This document shows, one piece after another, positions 58,065 through 64,000 of a stretch of 64,000 nt of DNA (its first letter is position 1; each line of letters starts with the position of its first letter). The notes below the pieces were generated by a model, which was given only the letters and a program-made list of their open reading frames with translations, searched no databases and was not told the origin of the DNA. This DNA is from Notoacmeibacter ruber (GTDB taxonomy: Bacteria; Pseudomonadota; Alphaproteobacteria; Rhizobiales; Rhizobiaceae). The stretch spans positions 1,116,001 through 1,180,000 of the forward strand of contig NZ_RCWN01000001.1 of assembly GCF_003668555.1 (NCBI RefSeq), written 5' to 3'. A program made the translations under genes and the position numbers.

Positions 58065-58208
58065 CTATTTGCCTATTGGCTTTTTCGGTGAAGGAAAGCT
58101 TGTCAGCTTGACGCCGGGGAGCATTTCAGTTTCCTTCGAAAGGGGCGCCTAGAGGCCCGACGGGACACGCTGGCCCGACCTGTCCGGCGAGAACATAACC
58201 TACGGACA

Positions 58209-58706
58209 ATGTGGATCCGCACCGTTGATCCGGATGATATTCCGGAAATTCGCTCGCTGCTTGAGCGGACCTGGCACGCCACCTATGACGAGATCTATGG
58301 TCATGAACGCGTCGCCGCGCTCACTGCGAGTTGGCATTCGGAAAGCGCGCTGCGCAAGCGGCTGAACAAGCCCTATTCCGAGTTCGTGATCGCCGACGAT
58401 GGTGAGGATATTCTGGGCGTCGCCTTCGCTTCCATGGGCGATGGAGGCGACGACCGAACCGCCTTTCTACATCAGCTCTATGTCAATCCCGACGTGCAGG
58501 GCAGGGGCGCTGGAACCGCACTTCTCATCGAGATGGAAAGCGCCTTTCCCGCTGCCAGTCGCATGAAGCTGGAAGTCGAGGAAGCCAATCTGAAAGCTAT
58601 CAGCTTCTATGAGAAGCAGGGTTACGAGCGGATCGGCCGAACCGAAAATTGCGGCGTGCGCGATAGTGGCATTCCGGCTGTGATCATGGAAAAGCAGCTT
58701 GATTGA
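58209..58706 (+). CDS. GNAT family N-acetyltransferase
   Basis: A 165-residue acetyltransferase. The acetyl-CoA loop reads VNPDVQGRGAGTALL and the last conserved strand is SFYEKQGYERIGR. The N-terminal part (SLLERTWHATYDEIYGHERV in part) is like YhbS/RimI-related sets in rhizobia, substrate unknown. Preceded by a 144-base gap without other features. Confidence 0.82.
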   Translation: MWIRTVDPDDIPEIRSLLERTWHATYDEIYGHERVAALTASWHSESALRKRLNKPYSEFVIADDGEDILGVAFASMGDGGDDRTAFLHQLYVNPDVQGRGAGTALLIEMESAFPAASRMKLEVEEANLKAISFYEKQGYERIGRTENCGVRDSGIPAVIMEKQLD

Positions 58707-58781
58707 ACGGCCTTCCCCTTGCCAATTCTGGCGTGGAACGTCATAAGCCGCACAGGCAAAAACCACGGACGACACTTCGTC

Positions 58782-59180
58782 ATGAGCACATTTCTCAAGC
58801 AGTTCTTCACTTGGTGGAACGGCAACCAGCTCAATTTTCGCTATCACCTCTGGCGGCATGCCGAGAAGGTGGGCGAAGACGAGTTCGGCAATGTCTATTA
58901 TCAAGGCGGAAAGGACTCCGAAGGCCGCCCTCATCGCTACGTCGTCTATCCCGATATTTCGGAGCCGTCTCTGATCCCTCCCGGCTGGCACGGCTGGATG
59001 CATCACAAGACGGATATTGCGCCGCCGGATTCGTCCTACGAAGCGCACGAGTGGCAGAAGCCGCACCGACCCAATCTGACAGGAACGCCGTCCGCCTACC
59101 ATCCCAAGGGCTCGCTCTATAATACGGGCGAACGGCCGCGCGTGACGGGCGACTACGATGCCTGGTCGCCGGGCGAATAA
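58782..59180 (+). CDS. NADH:ubiquinone oxidoreductase NDUFA12-type subunit
   Basis: A 132-residue homologue of the mitochondrial complex I accessory subunit NDUFA12 (B17.2), kept in alphaproteobacteria. Landmarks: TWWNGNQLNFRYHLWRHAEKVG in part, GNVYYQGG, RYVVYPDISEPSLIPPGWHG and NLTGTPSAYHPKGSL. I use the ATG at 58782 (MSTFLKQFF); a TTG 21 codons upstream has no family match. Confidence 0.92.
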   Translation: MSTFLKQFFTWWNGNQLNFRYHLWRHAEKVGEDEFGNVYYQGGKDSEGRPHRYVVYPDISEPSLIPPGWHGWMHHKTDIAPPDSSYEAHEWQKPHRPNLTGTPSAYHPKGSLYNTGERPRVTGDYDAWSPGE

Positions 59181-59296
59181 GCCTCATTCCTTAGGCTGCC
59201 CGGCCTAGCTCCGCCACATTTGGCGCGTAGCCCGTTGGCTAGGGGCAGGGCTATCGGGTTCGGGCGATACCGATCGGCCAATTCAGGAGAGCACAA

Positions 59297-60004
59297 TTGC
59301 AGCGACCTTGGCTGATAATCGCGGCTGTGATGATGGGGATGACGGCCGGCGGGGCCACTGCGCAGACCATCGAGCGCAGACCCTTGCCGTCTCCATCGCA
59401 ACCGGACGGAAGCTATCAGGATCCTGCGCAGGATTATGAAGCACCGATCGATCCGGCGCCCCAGCAATCCGATCCGTTTTCGAACTCTCCTGACCAGTCG
59501 GACCCGTTCGCTGCCGAGTCCGATCAGTTCGGCGATCCCAACGATCCCTACGCCGAGCCCGATACAATGGTTGCGCCCGATGCGAGCCAGATGGGCGCCG
59601 AGGTGAGTGAGCCGGCCCCGGCGGTCGAGGACAAGCCGGTCAAGAACAAGGTCGCTGTATTTACGGGGATCGACAAAATCACCGGTCGGATCCACCATTT
59701 CGACGTGATGATCGATGAGACCGTTCAGTTCGGCGCTCTGCTGGTCACGCCCCGGGTTTGCATCAACCGACCCGAAAGCCTTGAACCCAAGACCGACAGC
59801 TTCGTCGAGATCGACGAAATGACCTTGGATCGGAAGGTGCGCCGGATCTTTACCGGCTGGATGTTTGCCGAGAGTCCTGGCCTCAACGCCGTGGAGCACG
59901 CGGTCTATGATGTCTGGCTGAAATCCTGCAAGCAGGATAGCGACGATGTGGCCGCCGCGGGCGATGACAGTGCGGCCGAGGGTGGTGCAGGCGAAAGCCG
60001 CTAA
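59297..60004 (+). CDS. DUF2155 periplasmic protein
   Basis: A 235-residue secreted protein. Signal peptide at residues 1-22 (WLIIAAVMMGMTAGGATA), then about 90 disordered Pro/Asp/Gln-rich residues, then the DUF2155 domain (KVAVFTGIDKITGRIHHFDV, CINRPESLEPKTDSFVEID in parts, IFTGWMFAESPGLN). It starts with TTG, six bases after AGGAGA. Function unknown; the position next to NDUFA12 and aat is kept in rhizobia. Confidence 0.87.
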   Translation: MQRPWLIIAAVMMGMTAGGATAQTIERRPLPSPSQPDGSYQDPAQDYEAPIDPAPQQSDPFSNSPDQSDPFAAESDQFGDPNDPYAEPDTMVAPDASQMGAEVSEPAPAVEDKPVKNKVAVFTGIDKITGRIHHFDVMIDETVQFGALLVTPRVCINRPESLEPKTDSFVEIDEMTLDRKVRRIFTGWMFAESPGLNAVEHAVYDVWLKSCKQDSDDVAAAGDDSAAEGGAGESR

Positions 60005-60010
60005 TCCGTC

Positions 60011-60634
60011 CTATCCGAAGGTCGCCTGATGGGCGAGCGCGTCGGCAAGCAGTTCCTCATAGCGCTCGCGCTCCACATCGATCGCACCAAACCGTTTGAG
60101 ATGCTCGGTCGTGAATTGCGTATCCAGTAGCCGAAACCCGCGCTCTCGCAATCTCTCGACTAAATGGACGAGGCAGATCTTGGAAGCATCGCTCCGCCGG
60201 CTGAACATGCTCTCGCCGAAGAATGCCGCGCCGAGCGTCACTCCGTAGAGCCCACCCACCATCTCGTCGTCCTCCCATGCTTCGACGCTATGGGCATGAC
60301 CGATCTTGTGGAGCCGCATATAAGCGCGCCGTATCGGGCCATTGATCCAGGTTGTCTCCCGGCCGGTGTTCGAGGCGGCGCAGCCGTCTACAACCGCTGC
60401 GAAATCGGTATTGGTTCGGACCGAGAATCGCTTGCGACGGACGGCCTTCTCCAGACTGCGTGGTATGTGAAAGGCATGCAGGGGGAGAATGCCGCGGAGG
60501 TCGGGCCGAACCCAGAATACCTCGTCGTCCGCCGCATCTTCAGCCATCGGAAAGACGCCCGAAGCATAGGCTCTCAGAAGCAGTTCCGTCGGAATTTCGC
60601 GACCGGGCGCATGAGGGCGTTGCTTGTCGCGCAT
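60011..60634 (-). CDS. aat: Leucyl/phenylalanyl-tRNA-protein transferase
   Basis: A 207-residue N-degron enzyme that adds Leu or Phe to proteins with N-terminal Lys or Arg, marking them for ClpS/ClpAP. Landmarks: [49 protein letters not shown] and [17 protein letters not shown]. Follows accC by 12 bases on the same strand. Confidence 0.95.
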   Translation of the reverse strand: MRDKQRPHAPGREIPTELLLRAYASGVFPMAEDAADDEVFWVRPDLRGILPLHAFHIPRSLEKAVRRKRFSVRTNTDFAAVVDGCAASNTGRETTWINGPIRRAYMRLHKIGHAHSVEAWEDDEMVGGLYGVTLGAAFFGESMFSRRSDASKICLVHLVERLRERGFRLLDTQFTTEHLKRFGAIDVERERYEELLADALAHQATFG

Positions 60635-60646
60635 AATCTCTTCGAC

Positions 60647-61987
60647 TTAGCCGTCGGCCAGATAAGACTCCAGCCAGTGAATATCATATTTGCCGTCCGC
60701 AATGTCCTTGTTGCTGACGAGATCGCGGAACAGCGGCAATGTCGTGTCGATCCCGTCGACCACGAATTCGTCCAGCGCGCGCCGGAGACGCATCAAACAT
60801 TCCACGCGATTGCGACCATGCACGATCAGCTTGCCGATCAGGCTGTCGTAATAGGGGGGAATCCGGTACCCGCTATAGACGCCGGAATCGACGCGGATGC
60901 CGAGACCGCCGGGTGTGTGGAAATGTTTTATAACGCCGGGAGACGGCACGAATGTGCGGGCATTTTCCGCGTTGATACGGCATTCGATGGCGTGGCCGTG
61001 GAACTCGATTTCGCTCTGTTTGACCGAAAGGTTTCCGCCGGATGCGACGCTGATCTGTTCATGGACCAGATCGATACCGGTAATCGCCTCTGTGACGGGA
61101 TGCTCCACCTGAAGCCGCGTATTCATCTCGATGAAGTAGAATTCGCCGTCTTCATAGAGAAACTCGACCGTGCCGGCGCCGCTATAGCCCATTTCCGCTA
61201 CGGCTTTGGAACAGATCTCGCCGATCCGCGCACGGGCATCGCTATTGAGCGCAGGAGAGTTGGCTTCTTCCCAGACCTTCTGGTGACGGCGCTGCAGCGA
61301 ACAGTCGCGTTCACCCAGATGGACCGCATTGCCCTTGCCGTCTCCGACGACCTGAACCTCGATATGGCGCGGCTTGCCGAGATATTTCTCGATATAGACG
61401 GCGTCGTCCCCGAATGCGGCGCCGGCTTCTGACCGAGCGGTCTGGAACGCAGCTTTCAGTTCACTCTCATCTCGGGCGACCTTCATGCCGCGGCCGCCGC
61501 CGCCGGCAGCCGCTTTGATGATGACCGGATAGCCGATGTCTCCGGCAATTCGCTTTGCCTGGTTCGGATCGGTCACGCCGCCTTCCGAGCCGGGAACGAC
61601 GGGTATGCCAAGACGTGCCGCGGTTCTCTTTGCTTCGATCTTATCGCCCATCGTACGGATGTGCTCGGCCTTCGGGCCGATGAAAGCGATATTATGCGCT
61701 TCGAGAATTTCTGCGAACTTGGCGTTTTCGGACAGAAAGCCATAGCCGGGGTGAATGGCGTCCGCACCGGTGATTTCGCAGGCGGCGACGATCTGGTGGA
61801 TGTTCAGATAGGAATCACGGCTTGCCGGCGGTCCGATACAGACGCTCTCATCGGCAAGCTTGACGTGCATCGCCTCTGAATCAGCGGTCGAATGCACGGC
61901 GACCGTCTGAATGCCGAGCTCTTTGCATGCCCTCAGCACACGAAGGGCGATCTCGCCGCGATTGGCGATTAGAACCTTGTTGAACAT
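60647..61987 (-). CDS. accC: Acetyl-CoA carboxylase, biotin carboxylase subunit
   Basis: A 446-residue ATP-grasp enzyme that carboxylates biotin on AccB using bicarbonate. Landmarks: KVLIANRGEIALRVLRAC at the N-terminus, PVIIKAAAGGGGRGMKVA as the ATP glycine loop, RDCSLQRRHQKVWEEANSPA, and FIEMNTRLQVEHPVTE. Normal length. Co-transcribed with accB and probably aat. Confidence 0.98.
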   Translation of the reverse strand: MFNKVLIANRGEIALRVLRACKELGIQTVAVHSTADSEAMHVKLADESVCIGPPASRDSYLNIHQIVAACEITGADAIHPGYGFLSENAKFAEILEAHNIAFIGPKAEHIRTMGDKIEAKRTAARLGIPVVPGSEGGVTDPNQAKRIAGDIGYPVIIKAAAGGGGRGMKVARDESELKAAFQTARSEAGAAFGDDAVYIEKYLGKPRHIEVQVVGDGKGNAVHLGERDCSLQRRHQKVWEEANSPALNSDARARIGEICSKAVAEMGYSGAGTVEFLYEDGEFYFIEMNTRLQVEHPVTEAITGIDLVHEQISVASGGNLSVKQSEIEFHGHAIECRINAENARTFVPSPGVIKHFHTPGGLGIRVDSGVYSGYRIPPYYDSLIGKLIVHGRNRVECLMRLRRALDEFVVDGIDTTLPLFRDLVSNKDIADGKYDIHWLESYLADG

Positions 61988-62007
61988 CGATACCGCCTCG
62001 TTCTTGC

Positions 62008-62472
62008 TTATTCGACTATGACGAGCGGCTCGCCGAATTCGACCGGCTGGGCATCGGTCACCAGTATCTGTTTTACCGTACCGGCTTTGGGCGCCGGGAT
62101 CTGGTTCATCGTTTTCATCGCTTCGATGATCAGGAGAGTCTGACCGGCTGCCACCTTGGTGCCGACCGAAATGAACGGCGCAGCGCCAGGCTCCGGCGAC
62201 ATATAAGCGGTACCGACCATCGGTGAGGGGACGGCATTCGAAAGATCGACCTCGTCTTCCGCCGCACGAGAGGCTTCAGAGGGCGCGGACGTCGGAGCAG
62301 GGGCAGAAAACTGCACCGGTGCCGGTGCGGCCGCCTGGACATATTGCGACTGGCGCGAAAGGCGGATGCGCATGTCGCCCTGTTCGACCTCGATCTCCGC
62401 AAGGTTCGTCTCGTTCAGAATATCTGCCAGACTACGAACCAGCGCTTGATCAACCGTGTTCTCCGACGACAT
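62008..62472 (-). CDS. accB: Biotin carboxyl carrier protein of acetyl-CoA carboxylase
   Basis: A 154-residue BCCP. The biotin-accepting lysine is in [13 protein letters not shown], with [17 protein letters not shown] at the start of the biotinyl domain. An Ala/Pro-rich linker (residues about 45-75) joins it to the N-terminal dimerisation part. It sits 20 bases upstream of accC. In many rhizobia aroQ lies just upstream; here only 145 gene-free bases separate it from the DsbA-like gene. Confidence 0.96.
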   Translation of the reverse strand: MSSENTVDQALVRSLADILNETNLAEIEVEQGDMRIRLSRQSQYVQAAAPAPVQFSAPAPTSAPSEASRAAEDEVDLSNAVPSPMVGTAYMSPEPGAAPFISVGTKVAAGQTLLIIEAMKTMNQIPAPKAGTVKQILVTDAQPVEFGEPLVIVE

Positions 62473-62617
62473 GAAAACCTCTTTTCTTTTACTTCTTCCA
62501 GCCGATCACGGGCCGGCCCTCGGGGCAGCGGTCAGCTATAGTCTTCCTTGATGCGAGCGGGAAGCCCCTCGCGCCTTGTGACGCCCTTACAATGAAGGGG
62601 CGTGCGCCCAGCGACCT

Positions 62618-63331
62618 TCAGCCGTCCTGCGCTTCTTGCGGCGCGGTCCGGCTGACCAGACTGTCGAATCCGAACGGGCCGTTCTCATCGAAATAGGTCG
62701 GAGTGCCATTCACCTGAAGGGCTCTGCCGAGTTTCTGTGTCTTTTCCAGCTGTTGCACAGTTTCTTCTTCCGACATCGCGGCGCGCAGTTCGTCTTCGTC
62801 GACACCGAGATCGGTCGCGATCTCGACAGCCTTTTCTTCGGTAGCCCGCCCGTCCGTCGTGTACATATTGTTGTGGAATTCGGCATATTTACCCGGTGCG
62901 ATGCGCCGGAGGGCAACGGCGACGATATGCGCGTCTTCCGAATCCGGCCCGAGAATCGGGTATTCCTTGAGGACGATCTTCAGATCGGGATTGGCCGCGA
63001 TGGCTTTCTGCGCCTCGCCATAGGCCTGCCGGCAGTAGCCGCAATTGTAGTCGAAAAATTCCACCACTGTCTTCGATCCATCAGGGTTGCCGAGGACGGC
63101 GTCTTCTGCGCTGCCGAACAAGTCCTTCTGCGCTTCGGCTTGCTGCTTCTCCGTCAGGGCCCGCGAGACCTCGACCAGAATTTCCGGATTCTCAAGCAGA
63201 TACTCCCGCACGATCTGCTCGATATCAGATCGGGTCATGGCGGCTGGCGCATCCTGGGCTCCGGCCGGTCCCGCGATCATCAGCGTGCCGGCAACAGCGA
63301 CAGGAACGAGCTTTGTAGAGAGACGGAACAT
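62618..63331 (-). CDS. DsbA-family thioredoxin-like oxidoreductase
   Basis: A 237-residue periplasmic protein with a signal peptide (VPVAVAGTLMIAGPAGAQ, residues 10-26) and a thioredoxin fold whose active site is DYNCGYCRQAYG (CGYC). A helical insertion precedes it (DIEQIVREYLLENPEILVEV in part), and the cis-Pro loop is VNGTPTYFDENG. It probably forms or isomerises disulphides, like rhizobial DsbA-type/BdbD proteins. It is 26 bases downstream of the M48/TPR gene. Confidence 0.88.
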   Translation of the reverse strand: MFRLSTKLVPVAVAGTLMIAGPAGAQDAPAAMTRSDIEQIVREYLLENPEILVEVSRALTEKQQAEAQKDLFGSAEDAVLGNPDGSKTVVEFFDYNCGYCRQAYGEAQKAIAANPDLKIVLKEYPILGPDSEDAHIVAVALRRIAPGKYAEFHNNMYTTDGRATEEKAVEIATDLGVDEDELRAAMSEEETVQQLEKTQKLGRALQVNGTPTYFDENGPFGFDSLVSRTAPQEAQDG

Positions 63332-63357
63332 TCAGAAATTCCTTTCGGCGAACCGCG

Positions 63358-64000
63358 TCAGCGCTTCTTCGTTATGATGGGTTTGTAGTCGATGATGTCC
63401 TGAGCGCGAAGCCAGATCGGGCTGCCGCGGGGCGCTCTGGTTTGCGAACGAGCGGCAAAGATCTTCGCTTCCTTGATCTTGCCCGAGTAGAAGAGCTCGT
63501 TCGCCGAGGAAAGCTCCGCCGCCGCTACATCGCCTGTCATGCCATATGCCTGAGCGAGAAAACGCCAGCCCATCGGCGTTTCCGGGTCCGACCGCAGGGC
63601 ACTCTCGAGAGCCTGAACAGCTTGGCGGGCCTGGTCTGGCTGGCCCGTGGCAACGAGCGCTTGCGCCTGCAGGCTGGCCAGAACCGCCGAATTGCCGCCA
63701 TCGAGTTGCCGCGCGCGACCATAGGCATTCGCCGCGTCCGAAGCACGGTTGAGGCGTATCAGAGCATCGCCGCGCAATTCGTGGAAATAGGGGTAATTGG
63801 GTCGCGCCCGCAGAAGCGAATCGGCTTTTTTCAGCGCTCTCTGTGGAGAGCCATGGAGGAGCTCAGTCATGGCAGCGGCGTAGTCGCGGGCAAGAGAGCT
63901 TTGCAGCCTGGAAGTCACACGTCCTGCTGAACGGCTTGTATAGGCAGCGATTTTCGCTCTCGCCAGATCGTGCCTTTCCTGAAGGGTTGGATCATCCTTC
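63358..64000 (-). CDS. M48-type metalloprotease with TPR repeats (BepA-like), N-terminal part outside window
   Basis: The last 214 codons of a longer gene; the frame stays open to the window edge. What is visible is a TPR region with helix-turn-helix repeats (HGSPQRALKKADSLLR, YFHELRGDALIRLNRASDAA in part, AVLASLQAQALVATGQPDQA, GWRFLAQAYGMTGDVAAAEL) preceded by HDLARAKIAAYTSR, the usual junction after the protease domain of alphaproteobacterial M48 proteins. The metal site (HEXXH) is not in the window, so the assignment rests on this region and on the neighbouring DsbA-like gene. Ends QDIIDYKPIITKKR. Confidence 0.75.
   Translation of the reverse strand, partial: KDDPTLQERHDLARAKIAAYTSRSAGRVTSRLQSSLARDYAAAMTELLHGSPQRALKKADSLLRARPNYPYFHELRGDALIRLNRASDAANAYGRARQLDGGNSAVLASLQAQALVATGQPDQARQAVQALESALRSDPETPMGWRFLAQAYGMTGDVAAAELSSANELFYSGKIKEAKIFAARSQTRAPRGSPIWLRAQDIIDYKPIITKKR

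Overview
The window is a gene-dense stretch of core chromosome from an alphaproteobacterium of the Rhizobiales (Hyphomicrobiales). The signs are: cckA next to recA, a divK-pleD pair, a GAAC-N7-GAAC SOS box, a DksA that has lost its zinc cysteines, many family members typical of the order (DUF3572, DUF983, DUF2160, DUF2155, DUF3126, DUF6105, PAS_5), an NDUFA12 homologue, and a glycerol ABC transporter of the rhizobial glp type. G+C is high by eye. I cannot name the genus; an Aurantimonas-like lineage is only a guess. I see no prophage, transposase, CRISPR array, rRNA or tRNA.

Layout. 1-2432: YcjX (cut by the window edge) and SixA on the minus strand, divergent from dksA. 2548-9322: cckA, recA with its SOS operator, and alaS. 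9342-13627: minus-strand dinB, a HAD protein and DUF3572, divergent from divK-pleD. 13628-13976: an intergenic region with CtrA-like motifs and a two-hairpin candidate small RNA ending in a strong terminator. 13977-20435: a minus-strand group topA-rnr-DUF983-NUDIX-rpmG (read right to left). 20690-25050: a small conserved-looking gene, then pyrB, a catalytically dead dihydroorotase paralogue (PyrX type), plsY and dprA. 25155-29884: an AidB-like acyl-CoA dehydrogenase, a DUF6105 membrane protein behind a coupled 30-codon leader, ruvX, a UPF0173 hydrolase and a type II NADH dehydrogenase.

30026-35131: gatC-GNAT-gatA, a small unknown, mnmD, YrhK, an MnmC1/DAO-like FAD oxidoreductase and a glyoxalase. 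35353-40359: a double cold-shock protein, DUF192, two alpha/beta hydrolases, a crotonase lacking both usual glutamates, cysE and DUF3126. 40509-49258: glpR divergent from a complete glpD-glpSTPQUV locus closed by a terminator. Here glycerol-type substrates would be bound by GlpV, imported by GlpPQ/ST, and glycerol 3-phosphate oxidised by GlpD; the glycerol kinase is outside the window. 49479-54886 is the least understood part: two unknown proteins, a LapG-like transglutaminase-fold protease, a tandem PilZ protein, a PAS_5 protein, a rhomboid protease and a CBS protein. 55057-64000: gatB, a Glu/Leu-type dehydrogenase, a GNAT, NDUFA12, DUF2155, then minus-strand accB-accC-aat, a DsbA-like thioredoxin and the C-terminal part of an M48/TPR protein that runs off the edge.

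This is mostly housekeeping DNA. I did not find a clear new defence or mobile system. The best leads are the candidate RNA after pleD, the coupled leader ORF with a hairpin over the DUF6105 ribosome site, the dead dihydroorotase fused by context to pyrB, the asymmetric GlpS/GlpT ATPase pair, a possible AUC start codon, and the unknown genes around 49.5-50.8 kb.
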